From CAIKMD01 sp035605975 (GTDB taxonomy: Bacteria > Pseudomonadota > Alphaproteobacteria > ATCC43930 > CGMCC-115725): 9,070 nt of DNA. The notes below the pieces were generated by a model. It made no database searches, was not told the DNA's origin, and worked only from the letters and a program-made list of their open reading frames with translations. How positions within the stretch are numbered: position 1 is the first letter of the stretch; each line of letters opens with the position of its first letter. The stretch covers positions 1 to 9,070 of the forward strand of contig DATNGG010000007.1 of the NCBI GenBank assembly GCA_035605975.1. Reading direction: 5' to 3'. Of the stretch, positions 1 to 6,776 are shown piece after piece. A program made the translations under genes and the position numbers.

Positions 1-648
1 GCGGCGCAGCGCCGCATGGCCGTGCTGCGGCCCTTGAAGGTGGTGATCGAGAACTATCCCGAGGGCAAGAGCGAAGAGCTCGAGGCGATCAACCATCCCG
101 ACGACCCGGCCGCCGGCACGCGGCGCATTCGCTTCGGGCGCGAGATTTTCGTCGAGCGCGAGGATTTCATGGAGAACCCGCCCAAGAAATTCTTTCGCCT
201 CTCGCCTGGGAAAGAAGTCCGGCTGCGCTATGCCTATTTCATCACCTGCCGCGAGGCGGTGAAGAACGCGGCGGGCGAGGTGGTTGAGCTGCGCTGCACC
301 TATGATCCGGCGACGCGCGGCGGCAACGCGCCTGACGGGCGCAAGGTACAGGCGACCTTGCATTGGGTGGATGCGGCGACATCGCTTCCGGCCGAAGTTC
401 GGCTTTACAATCCGCTCTTCACCCGGCCCGATCCCGGCGCCGGCGGCGATCTCTTCGCCGATCTCAATCCAAACTCGCTCGAGGTGCTGACCGAGGCGCG
501 GCTCGAGCCGGCGCTGGCCGAAGCGGCAACCGGCCTCGCCGTGCAGTTCGAGCGCCAGGGCTATTTCGCGCCCGACCCTGACTCCGCCGTTGGCCGGTTG
601 GTCTTCAACCGCACCATCGGCCTGCGCGACAGCTACGCCAAGACGTGA
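1..648 (+). CDS. glnS: Glutamine--tRNA ligase, C-terminal part (5' end outside window)
   Basis: This is the C-terminal 215 codons of glutaminyl-tRNA synthetase, the cytoplasmic class I enzyme that charges tRNA-Gln. The frame is open from base 1. The Met at base 16 is internal, because it lies in a stretch (RRMAVLRPLKVVIENYP) that matches the interior of the E. coli enzyme (AMAVIDPVKLVIENY) as I recall it. The segment covers the two beta-barrel anticodon-binding domains: a GKEVRLRYAYFI strand, the DGRKVQATLHWV stretch, the LYNPLFTRPDPG loop, and a C-terminal FERQGYF ... FNRTIGLRDSYAK tail. The catalytic HIGH and KMSKS motifs lie upstream, off the window. The gene ends in TGA and converges on the sensor kinase gene 13 bases away. 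Many alphaproteobacteria make Gln-tRNA by the GatCAB amidotransferase route and have no GlnRS, so its presence is of some phylogenetic interest. Confidence 0.96.
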   Translation, partial: AAQRRMAVLRPLKVVIENYPEGKSEELEAINHPDDPAAGTRRIRFGREIFVEREDFMENPPKKFFRLSPGKEVRLRYAYFITCREAVKNAAGEVVELRCTYDPATRGGNAPDGRKVQATLHWVDAATSLPAEVRLYNPLFTRPDPGAGGDLFADLNPNSLEVLTEARLEPALAEAATGLAVQFERQGYFAPDPDSAVGRLVFNRTIGLRDSYAKT

Positions 649-671
649 CCGAAGGCGGCGGTCACGCCGCC
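644..671. terminator. Nested inverted repeats between convergent stop codons, putative bidirectional terminator
   Basis: Two mutually exclusive 7-bp perfect inverted repeats overlap here. The first pairs CGTGACC (644-650) with GGTCACG (660-666) around a 9-base loop. The second pairs GGCGGCG (654-660) with CGCCGCC (665-671) around the loop GTCA, and is all G-C. The first repeat contains the glnS stop TGA (646-648) in one arm and the complement of the kinase stop (662-664) in the other. Placement between convergent genes suggests termination in both directions. Neither strand has a proper U-tract, so a Rho-dependent or inefficient terminator is equally possible. Confidence 0.45.
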
Positions 672-3109
672 GGCTGCATCTCGGGCGATGCGCCCTCGCT
701 GCCGGCGACGGGCAGGGTGACGGTGAATTCGCTGCCCTTGCCGCGCTTGCTGCAGCATTCGATGCGTCCGCCATGGCCGGTGACGATGCCGTGCACCACG
801 GCAAGGCCGAGACCGGTGCCCTGGCCAACCTGCTTCGTTGTGAAGAACGGCTCGAAGACGCGCTCGAGATCGGCGGCCTCGATGCCGCAGCCGGTATCGG
901 CGACCGAGAAGCGCACCGCGGCATCTGCCACGGGCGCCACGGTCACCGTAACCGTGCCGAGGCGCTCGCCGATCGCTTGCGCCGCATTGGTGACGAGGTT
1001 CATCACCACCTGATTGAGTTGGGTCGGATCGGCGTGGATCGGCGGCACGGACTCGATCGCCTCGACGATGCGGATGGTGGCCGGCAGGCTGGCGCGCAGC
1101 ATCTTGAGAGCTTCGCCGACCAGCGCGGCGAGATCGACCTCGCGCTTGACCGTCTGCTCCTTGCGGCTGAAGGCGAGCACCTGCTTGACCAGATCGCGCG
1201 CATGTCCGCCGGCGCGGGCGATCGCGTCGAGGTCCTTGTAATCGGCGCTGCCTTCGGGAAAGCGCTTCATCGCGAGCTTCGAGAGGGCCAGGATCGGCAC
1301 GAGCGTGTTGTTGAGGTCATGGGCGATGCCGCCGGCGAGGTTGCCGAGAGCTTCGAGCTTCTGCGAGTGGCGCAGCTGCGCTTCGAGCTCCGCGGCGTGC
1401 TGCTCGGCGGCGCGCTGCTCGGTGATGTCCTTGTAGGTGCTGATCCGTCCGACCGGCTTTCCGTCGGAAAACAGCACTTCCGCCTCGCGATAAACCCAGC
1501 GCCCCTGCCCATCCGGCCGGATGATGCGGTATTGCAGCGGAACGGGTCGGATGCCCTGCTCGCTGCTGCGCATCGCTTCGATCACCCGGTCGCGGTCCTC
1601 GGGATGCACCATCGCGAGAAACCGGTCCGGTCCGGGGGTGAAAGTCGCGTGATCAACGCCGAAAATGCGGCACACCTCCTCCGACCATTCCGTCTTCCCG
1701 GTAACGAAATCGCGAAAGACGCTGCCCGTCCTGGAGACGTGCTGCGCTTGGGCCAGCAGCATCCGGCTTTCGCGCAGCGAGGCCTGCACCTGCTTCAGGG
1801 CGGTGATGTCGATGCGCAACCCGGCAATGCCGCCATTGGGCAGATGGCGCTCGGAGGTGAGAACCCAGCGCCCAGTATCGAGGCGATGTTCGTGTGGTTC
1901 GGCGGCCTCGCGATGATTGCGCAGGCGGTTGGCGATCCACTCCTCCTCGCGGCCCACCGCATCAGGCGACTGCCCGGCTTCGATGGCTGCGCGGAGGATG
2001 TCTTCGAAGCGATTGCCGGGCAGCATCAAATGGGCGTTCTTGGGGTAAAGCGCCTTATACGCCTCGTTGCAGGTGACGAGCCGGTCGTCCCTGTCATAGA
2101 TGACAAAGCCTTCGGACATGCTCTCGACCGCGTCGCGCAGCAGCGCGTCCGCCGCCGCCGCACGACGCAGTTCGCGACGCAACGCAAAGGCGAGCAGGCC
2201 GGCGATGGCGAGAAGCACGCCGAGGCTTGCGCCGGTGAAGATCGCCTTCTGGCGCCATTCGGCGAACACTTCGGTCCGTCCCAAGCCCACGACCAGCACG
2301 AGCGGAAGCCCCGAGAGCTTGCGGTAAACGAACATCCGCGTGACCTTGTCGAGCACGCTGGATGCCTCGAAATGCCCGGTCGAGGCGTGCGGCAGAAGCT
2401 TGAGCACCGTGGCTTGGTCGAGATTGCGGCCGATATGCGACTCGTCGCTTGGCTTGCGTGTCACCAGCACCCCGTCCGTGCGGAAGAGGGCGAGGGTGCC
2501 GCGCCGGCCGAGATCGACCCCGTCGAAAAGCTGGTCGAAATAGGCGAGTCGCAGCGTGCCCAACACGACGCCGCCGAAGCTTCCATCGGGACGATCGATC
2601 CGCCGGCTGAAGCTCATCGACCAGGCGTGGTTTCGCGTGCTTTGGAACGGCGCCCCGATATAGAGCCCGACATTGGGGTTATCGCGGTGAATGGTAAAGG
2701 ATTTGACATCGGCGAAGCTTTTGCGATCCGGCCTCAGCGGACGGGAGTGGAAGAGCACAGCGCCGTTGCGATCGAGGATATAGATCGCGCCCAGATCCCG
2801 CGCCGCCACCGCGCGGCTGAATAGAATGGCGTTGCGGACCTGCGGCGCCACGTGCGAAAGCCCCGGCGCCTTCAGCCCGTCGATCGCGCCGCTCAAGGCG
2901 AGGTCGTAGATCTCGACATTGCGCTCGATGTCGTGGTCGAGCGCCGAGACGAGGTTTTGCATGGTCTGGATCGCGTGCGCTTCGGTCGCACGATGGGCGT
3001 CCCAGATGGTCGAGGCGGTCAGGATGACGACGCCGAGCACGGCGGCGATCGCGCCGAGAAGGGCAATGAGCGAGATCGGCCAGGAGGATCGAGGGCTTAA
3101 CGCCTTCAT
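662..3109 (-). CDS. Membrane PAS-domain sensor histidine kinase with periplasmic Cache-like domain
   Basis: This is an 815-residue inner-membrane sensor kinase. A short cytoplasmic N-terminus leads into TM1 (about 11-34). A periplasmic region of about 250 residues (35-287) has the size and layout of a double Cache domain, and TM2 spans about 290-310. PAS domain 1 (about 320-437, starting LLRDAVESMSEGFVIYD) is followed by PAS domain 2 (about 450-566), which ends in a PAC-type segment (VGRISTYKDITEQ). The HisKA helix has the phospho-acceptor H597 in GGIAHDLNN. The ATPase domain has an N-box with N704 and N708, a G1 box DTGCGI (738-743), FEPFFTTK (752-759) and a G2 box GQGTGLGLA (762-770), so it looks catalytically complete. 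There is no C-terminal receiver domain and no response regulator next door, so the partner is unknown. It lies 133 bases downstream of the substrate-binding protein gene on the same strand and may sense a related ligand (inference). No strong Shine-Dalgarno precedes the chosen ATG; the start is supported by the basic N-terminus before TM1. Confidence 0.93.
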   Translation of the reverse strand: MKALSPRSSWPISLIALLGAIAAVLGVVILTASTIWDAHRATEAHAIQTMQNLVSALDHDIERNVEIYDLALSGAIDGLKAPGLSHVAPQVRNAILFSRAVAARDLGAIYILDRNGAVLFHSRPLRPDRKSFADVKSFTIHRDNPNVGLYIGAPFQSTRNHAWSMSFSRRIDRPDGSFGGVVLGTLRLAYFDQLFDGVDLGRRGTLALFRTDGVLVTRKPSDESHIGRNLDQATVLKLLPHASTGHFEASSVLDKVTRMFVYRKLSGLPLVLVVGLGRTEVFAEWRQKAIFTGASLGVLLAIAGLLAFALRRELRRAAAADALLRDAVESMSEGFVIYDRDDRLVTCNEAYKALYPKNAHLMLPGNRFEDILRAAIEAGQSPDAVGREEEWIANRLRNHREAAEPHEHRLDTGRWVLTSERHLPNGGIAGLRIDITALKQVQASLRESRMLLAQAQHVSRTGSVFRDFVTGKTEWSEEVCRIFGVDHATFTPGPDRFLAMVHPEDRDRVIEAMRSSEQGIRPVPLQYRIIRPDGQGRWVYREAEVLFSDGKPVGRISTYKDITEQRAAEQHAAELEAQLRHSQKLEALGNLAGGIAHDLNNTLVPILALSKLAMKRFPEGSADYKDLDAIARAGGHARDLVKQVLAFSRKEQTVKREVDLAALVGEALKMLRASLPATIRIVEAIESVPPIHADPTQLNQVVMNLVTNAAQAIGERLGTVTVTVAPVADAAVRFSVADTGCGIEAADLERVFEPFFTTKQVGQGTGLGLAVVHGIVTGHGGRIECCSKRGKGSEFTVTLPVAGSEGASPEMQPAA

Positions 3110-3166
3110 GTCGGAGACCGCCAGGGAAAGACTCTAAATGCCGCCTGCCGCTGCGGCCCCCAGTCT

Positions 3167-3213
3167 GGATTTAGATTGGTTAAGAAATCCTTGCCGGCGC
3201 GCAGGGGGCCGGC
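3167..3213. promoter_or_regulatory. Structured intergenic region: AT-rich inverted repeat and GC hairpin upstream of the kinase gene
   Basis: The 133-base gap between the binding-protein stop and the kinase start (3110-3242) holds several symmetric elements. GGATTT (3167-3172) and AAATCC (3185-3190) form a 6-bp inverted repeat around a 12-base AT-rich spacer. This AT-rich patch stands out from the GC-rich surroundings and could be an operator or part of the kinase promoter. GCCGGC occurs at 3193-3198 and 3208-3213 and can form a 6-bp hairpin. On the minus strand that hairpin is followed by a T-containing stretch (AAGGATTTCTT), so it could terminate the binding-protein transcript. AGCGC/GCGCT (3223-3236) could add a smaller stem. 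I could not assign convincing -35/-10 boxes. Confidence 0.3.
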
Positions 3214-3242
3214 TTCGGATTCAGCGCGGTCGCGCTCTTTCG

Positions 3243-4277
3243 CTATTTTTTCGCCGTGTCGAGGCGCTTCACTGCGCCGTCGATGAAGCTCAGATCGGCA
3301 TAGCGCTTCACCATGATATCGCTCTTGAGAAACCCCAACTCCTTGAGCTGCTCCATGTTGCGCTGCAAGGCCGAAAGATTGGGGCGGGCGTTCGGGTCGC
3401 GGTGGAAATCCTCGGGCGTGAAGAGATAGGGGGCAAAGACGCTGACCGGCCGCTTGTTGAAATCGGCGACGATCTGCACCGCCTGTGTCCGGTTCGCCGG
3501 ATCGAGGAACCAGCGCTGCGCCCGCACGTAATCCTCGAAGAAATCGGCGAGCGCGGCGCGGTTCTTGGCGAGGAACGAGGCGCGCGCCACGTTGAACAGC
3601 ATCTGCGTCGTGCCGAGCGCGTCCTTCATGTGAAACAGCGGGCGGACATCGCCGGACTTCTCCGCCACCTCCGAGAACGGCAGGACGAGGCTGATGAGAT
3701 CGACCTTCTTCTCCACGAGCATCGAGCCGAGATTCGGGAACGCGCCTTCGACCATCGTGTAGTCGCGATTGGCCTCGAGATGGTGGCTGCGGAGCATCGC
3801 GCGGGCGGCGATGTCGAGCGCGCCGCCAAAGGCGTTGACCGCGACCACCTTGCCGCGCAGATCCTCGACGGTCGCGATCGGGCTATCCTTCCGCACCAGG
3901 AAGACGCTCGAATAATGCCCGTCGACGCCATCCTGGTAGCCGTCGGTGATGACCCTAATGTCGTTGATATGCGCGTTCTCGACGGCGAAACCGAGCGAGG
4001 AGGGCGCGAGCTGCGCGATGTCGATCTGACCCGAGGCAAGCGCGCTCACCATCGGCCCGCTGCCGGCGAAATGGAAGTGCTTGACGACGTAAGAGGTGCC
4101 CTCATGCCGCAATTGGTCGGTCTTGGCGAAGAGAACCGGCGTCAGCTGGCCCGGAACCGTCGTCCAGGCGATGCGGATCTCGAGCGGATCGGCGCTCGCG
4201 GCCGTCGCGAAGACGAAGCCCGCCAACCCGGCAAGAAACGCCGCCAACGCAGCGCGACGATGAAAACTCCGGCTCAT
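3243..4277 (-). CDS. ABC transporter periplasmic substrate-binding protein, NitT/TauT (SsuA/NMT1-like) family
   Basis: This 344-residue exported protein should capture a small ligand in the periplasm and deliver it to an ABC importer. A Sec-type signal peptide is clear: a basic start (MSRSFHRRAA), a hydrophobic core at about 9-26, and an ASA|D cleavage site after residue 29. The mature protein begins with a beta-strand (LEIRIAW). It has the pattern of the NitT/TauT/SsuA group: a GSGPMVSALASGQIDIAQL segment (72-90), FLVRKDSPIATVEDLRGKVVAVN (126-148) and a GAFPNLGSMLVEKKVDLI second-lobe segment (178-195). I chose the Met at 4277 because it gives the signal peptide and follows GGGAGA on the minus strand; the frame upstream lacks such features and overlaps the dioxygenase gene. 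It lies 46 bases after the dioxygenase stop, probably in one transcript. No permease or ATPase gene is in the window, so it may serve a transporter encoded elsewhere. The ligand cannot be read from the sequence; a sulfonate is a guess from context. Confidence 0.9.
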   Translation of the reverse strand: MSRSFHRRAALAAFLAGLAGFVFATAASADPLEIRIAWTTVPGQLTPVLFAKTDQLRHEGTSYVVKHFHFAGSGPMVSALASGQIDIAQLAPSSLGFAVENAHINDIRVITDGYQDGVDGHYSSVFLVRKDSPIATVEDLRGKVVAVNAFGGALDIAARAMLRSHHLEANRDYTMVEGAFPNLGSMLVEKKVDLISLVLPFSEVAEKSGDVRPLFHMKDALGTTQMLFNVARASFLAKNRAALADFFEDYVRAQRWFLDPANRTQAVQIVADFNKRPVSVFAPYLFTPEDFHRDPNARPNLSALQRNMEQLKELGFLKSDIMVKRYADLSFIDGAVKRLDTAKK

Positions 4278-4323
4278 TCCCTGTTCTCCCAATTGCTTGT
4301 TTGTGCCCGCTGCGGCGCGGCTG

Positions 4324-5199
4324 TTAGATCGGTTTGTCGCCCTTGATGGTGACGCGGTGCATGGTGCGCCGCTGCGGGTAGTAGTCATTGGCGGCGTAAT
4401 GCTGGGTCGGCCGGTTGTCCCAGAACACCATGGAATCGACCTCCCAGTGGAAGCGGAACTGGTATTCCGGGATGCGCGCCTGCGCGTATAGGAAATCGAG
4501 CAGCGCGCGGCTTTCATCCTCGCGCATGCCCTTGATGCCGATCGTGAACTGCTCGTTGACGAAGAGCGCCTTGCGGCCCGTCACCGGATGGGTGCGGATG
4601 AGCGGGTGCGCAGGATTGGGAAGCTCGTCCTCCATCTCGGCGAGTTTCGCGTGCCGCTCGCGTGCGGGAAGGTGATCGAATTTGTGCCGGAAATTTTTGA
4701 AGTCGTGGATCGCCTCGAGGCCCGAGAGAAAGCCGCGCATCTTGTCGCTCAGATTCTCATAGGCCGCGACCATATCGGCCCACAGCGTCTCGCCGCCCGC
4801 CGCGGGGATGTTGAGGCAGCGCAGGATCGAGCCCATTGGCGGCGTCACCCTGAAGGTTTCGTCGGAATGCCAATGATCGGTCGAGAAGACGGGATTGTCC
4901 GCGTGATTGTCGAGCACGACCACCTCGGGGAATTCTTCGAGATGCGGCACAAAGGGATGGATCGTGAGCTCGCCGAATTGGCGGCCGAAGGCGACTTGCT
5001 GCGCCGGCGTCATCGCTGCGTTGCGAAAGAAGATCACGGCGTGCCGCATCAGCGCGTCATTAACCGCCCCGATCGTCTCGGGCGGGACGGGTCGGCTGAA
5101 ATCGACGCCCTTGATCTCGGCGCCGATGGTCGCGCCGCGCCGGATCACCTCGATCGGGCCGGGCGTCGTTGCGGGCTTCTCCTTGGTGGCGAGCAGCAT
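4324..5199 (-). CDS. TauD/TfdA-family Fe(II)/2-oxoglutarate-dependent dioxygenase
   Basis: This 291-residue cytoplasmic oxygenase is close in length to E. coli taurine dioxygenase (283) and should couple 2-oxoglutarate decarboxylation to hydroxylation of an organic substrate. Aligned by eye with TauD from memory, the iron triad is H111 and D113 (WHSDETF) plus H267 (DNRPTQHYA). The 2-oxoglutarate contacts are T138 (GGETLW) and R278 (PQRRTMHR). R282 matches the TauD sulfonate-binding arginine and H81 matches TauD H70. However, TauD Y73 and N95 appear as V84 and T107, so taurine itself is not assured; another sulfonate, a sulfate ester or an unrelated acid is possible. The start at 5199 is fixed by a near-consensus ribosome site, AAGGAGG, about 6 bases before the ATG. 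The frame stays open far upstream, but only antisense to cysS. The substrate-binding protein follows 46 bases downstream, which points to uptake and oxidation of one compound, a pairing known from tau and ssu clusters. Confidence 0.93.
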   Translation of the reverse strand: MLLATKEKPATTPGPIEVIRRGATIGAEIKGVDFSRPVPPETIGAVNDALMRHAVIFFRNAAMTPAQQVAFGRQFGELTIHPFVPHLEEFPEVVVLDNHADNPVFSTDHWHSDETFRVTPPMGSILRCLNIPAAGGETLWADMVAAYENLSDKMRGFLSGLEAIHDFKNFRHKFDHLPARERHAKLAEMEDELPNPAHPLIRTHPVTGRKALFVNEQFTIGIKGMREDESRALLDFLYAQARIPEYQFRFHWEVDSMVFWDNRPTQHYAANDYYPQRRTMHRVTIKGDKPI

Positions 5200-5215
5200 G
5201 GGCGTCCTCCTTCCG

Positions 5216-5235
5216 GGCGCCGCAGCCGCGGCGCC
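5216..5235 (-). promoter_or_regulatory. GC hairpin next to the dioxygenase ribosome-binding site
   Basis: GGCGCCGC (5216-5223) and GCGGCGCC (5228-5235) form a perfect 8-bp all-G/C stem with a 4-base loop. In the dioxygenase mRNA this hairpin ends one base before the GGAAGGAGG Shine-Dalgarno stretch (5206-5214). A weak minus-strand promoter candidate lies just upstream: TTGCCG (5263-5268), a 16-base spacer and TACTCT (5241-5246). Transcription from it would start near the base of the hairpin. The stem is certain; its role in mRNA stability or ribosome access is inference. Confidence 0.35.
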
Positions 5236-5340
5236 ACCCGAGAGTAGTCGATTGGCACCCGCCGGCAAAGCGCCCGCCGCGGCGACGAGCGGTGCCGCCG
5301 CGTCTGGACCGGATTTGCGGAATCTGTTAGGCCTCGCCCC

Positions 5341-6708
5341 ATGGCGCTGACGCTCTACAATACGCTCGGCCGCAGGAAGGAGCCGTTCCAGCCGCTCGAT
5401 CCCGGAAACGTCCGCGTCTATGTCTGTGGCCCGACGGTCTACGACTTCGCCCATATCGGCAATGCGCGGCCGGTGATCGTTTTCGACGTGCTCTACCGGC
5501 TGCTGCGCCAGATTTACGGCGCGAGCCATGTTCGTTATGTGCGCAACATCACCGATGTCGATGACAAGATCAACGCCGCCGCCAAGGCCAGGAAGGAAAG
5601 CATCCGCGCGCTGACCGAGCGCACGGCCAAAGCCTTCCACGAAGACGTGGCGGCTTTGGGATGCCTTCCGCCCGATGTCGAGCCGCGCGCGACCGAGCAT
5701 ATCCCGCAGATGATCGCCATGATCGAGCGGCTCATCGGCCAAGGCCACGCCTATGCCGCCGAGAGCCATGTGCTCTTCGCGGTCGCGAGCGATCCGCAAT
5801 ACGGCAAGCTCTCGCACCGCAACCGCGACGAGATGATCGCCGGAGCGCGGGTGGAGATCGCGCCCTATAAGCGCGATCCCGCGGATTTCGTCTTGTGGAA
5901 GCCATCGCCCGCCGATCTGCCGGGCTGGGACAGCCCCTGGGGCCGCGGCCGGCCAGGCTGGCATATCGAATGCTCGGCAATGAGCGAGACCCATCTCGGC
6001 GAGAGCTTCGACATTCACGGCGGCGGGCTCGATCTGATCTTTCCGCACCACGAGAACGAGATCGCGCAAAGCGAATGCGTCCATCTCGGCAAGCCCTTCG
6101 CTCAAATCTGGATGCATAACGGGTTCGTCACCGTCGACGGCGCTAAGATGGCGAAGTCCGAAGGGAATTTCCGCACCATCCGCGAGGTGCTGGACGAGGC
6201 GCCGGGCGAAGCCGCGCGGCTCGCCATGCTGATGGGGCATTATCGCGATCCGCTCGATTGGACCTCGGACCGGCTGCAGCAGGCAAAGCAAGGCCTCGAT
6301 CGATTCTACCTCGCGCTGCGCAGCGCGGGCGAGGTTGCGCCCGGCACGATCGCGCCGCGGGTTGCGGCAGCGCTCGAGGACGATCTCAACACGCCTTTGG
6401 CGATTGCCGTTCTGCACGAGCTGCTCGCCGAATTGAACAAGGCCACCTCGGCGGAGGAGAAACAGCGTCTCAAAGCCGAACTCCTGGCGTCGGGCGCGGT
6501 GATGGGCTTGCTGCAGCAGGACCCGGAAGCTTGGCTGAAGGGCGGCCAGGACGATGCAGCCTCGATCGAGGCCGCAATCGTCGCTCGCAATGCCGCGCGC
6601 AAGGCGAAGAATTTCGCGGAGGCCGACCGCATCCGCACCGAGCTTGCCCTGAAAGGCATCCTGCTCGAGGACGGCCCCGCGGGCACGACGTGGCGGCGCG
6701 CCGGTTGA
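5341..6708 (+). CDS. cysS: Cysteine--tRNA ligase
   Basis: This is a complete 455-residue cytoplasmic class I aminoacyl-tRNA synthetase, close to the usual family length of about 460, that charges tRNA-Cys. The HIGH-type ATP motif is HIGN at 38-41. The zinc ligands that select cysteine are C29 (VYVCGPTVYD), C211 (GWHIECSAMS), H236 and E240 (FPHHENE), matching the E. coli C28/C209/H234/E238 pattern. The second ATP motif reads KMAKS (269-273) rather than KMSKS, with both lysines kept. The rest is the helical DALR-type domain and C-terminal tail (ARKAKNFAEADRIRTELA). No good Shine-Dalgarno precedes the ATG at 5341, where the bases are CCTCGCCCC, so initiation may be weak or nearly leaderless. The start is supported by the standard N-terminus (LTLYNTLGRRKEPF). 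It is divergent from the dioxygenase gene across 141 bases. It is probably functionally unrelated to the minus-strand module. Confidence 0.98.
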   Translation: MALTLYNTLGRRKEPFQPLDPGNVRVYVCGPTVYDFAHIGNARPVIVFDVLYRLLRQIYGASHVRYVRNITDVDDKINAAAKARKESIRALTERTAKAFHEDVAALGCLPPDVEPRATEHIPQMIAMIERLIGQGHAYAAESHVLFAVASDPQYGKLSHRNRDEMIAGARVEIAPYKRDPADFVLWKPSPADLPGWDSPWGRGRPGWHIECSAMSETHLGESFDIHGGGLDLIFPHHENEIAQSECVHLGKPFAQIWMHNGFVTVDGAKMAKSEGNFRTIREVLDEAPGEAARLAMLMGHYRDPLDWTSDRLQQAKQGLDRFYLALRSAGEVAPGTIAPRVAAALEDDLNTPLAIAVLHELLAELNKATSAEEKQRLKAELLASGAVMGLLQQDPEAWLKGGQDDAASIEAAIVARNAARKAKNFAEADRIRTELALKGILLEDGPAGTTWRRAG

Positions 6709-6734
6709 CGCCCAATGCGGCAGACGTCTAGATT
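6705..6734 (+). promoter_or_regulatory. Candidate sigma70-type promoter for cimA, overlapping the cysS stop
   Basis: TTGACG (6705-6710, five of six consensus -35 bases) is followed after 18 bases by TAGATT (6729-6734, four of six -10 bases). The -35 box contains the cysS TGA stop codon (6706-6708). A start 6-7 bases past the -10 box falls at about 6740-6741, which coincides with an ATG. The match is good for a GC-rich genome, but it is an eye-based call. Confidence 0.45.
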
Positions 6735-6740
6735 TGGGGC

Positions 6741-6776
6741 ATGGTGAGGCAGGCTCGACGGCGGCGAATTAGCTGA
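6741..6776 (+). CDS. Possible 11-codon leader peptide, perhaps leaderless
   Basis: ATG at 6741 opens a short frame reading MVRQARRRRIS and ending in TGA at 6774-6776. It begins at the transcription start predicted from the promoter at 6705-6734, so the mRNA would be leaderless there. Its stop lies at the left base of the hairpin that follows, the layout of a ribosome-mediated attenuator. Five of eleven codons are Arg (AGG, CGA, CGG, CGG, CGA), and there is a single Ile codon (ATT) two codons before the stop. A leader controlling isoleucine synthesis would normally have runs of Ile, Val or Leu codons, so the peptide content does not fit well. No Shine-Dalgarno at useful spacing is visible. It may be a chance frame. 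Confidence 0.22.
   Translation: MVRQARRRRIS

Noticed and set aside
590..2824. Plus-strand open frame of about 744 codons opposite the kinase gene
   Set aside because: Its product is rich in Arg, Ala, Asp and Glu and has no recognisable domain, while the minus strand encodes a full kinase with all catalytic boxes. Long antisense frames are expected in GC-rich coding DNA.
3138..4346. Plus-strand open frame of about 402 codons opposite the binding-protein gene
   Set aside because: No motif and a low-complexity Arg/Glu/His-rich product. The opposite strand has a signal peptide and clear family features.
4278..4517. N-terminal extension of the substrate-binding protein by 80 codons
   Set aside because: It overlaps the end of the dioxygenase gene, would bury the signal peptide and has no ribosome site. 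The Met at 4277 gives a proper signal peptide and follows GGGAGA.
5300..5340. Promoter immediately upstream of cysS
   Set aside because: TTGCGG (5315-5320) and TGTTAG (5325-5330) look like boxes, but no pair has acceptable spacing, so I do not call a promoter.
5200..6417. N-terminal extension of the dioxygenase by about 406 codons
   Set aside because: The extension is antisense to cysS and has no domain. A near-consensus ribosome site precedes the ATG at 5199, and the protein from there matches TauD length.
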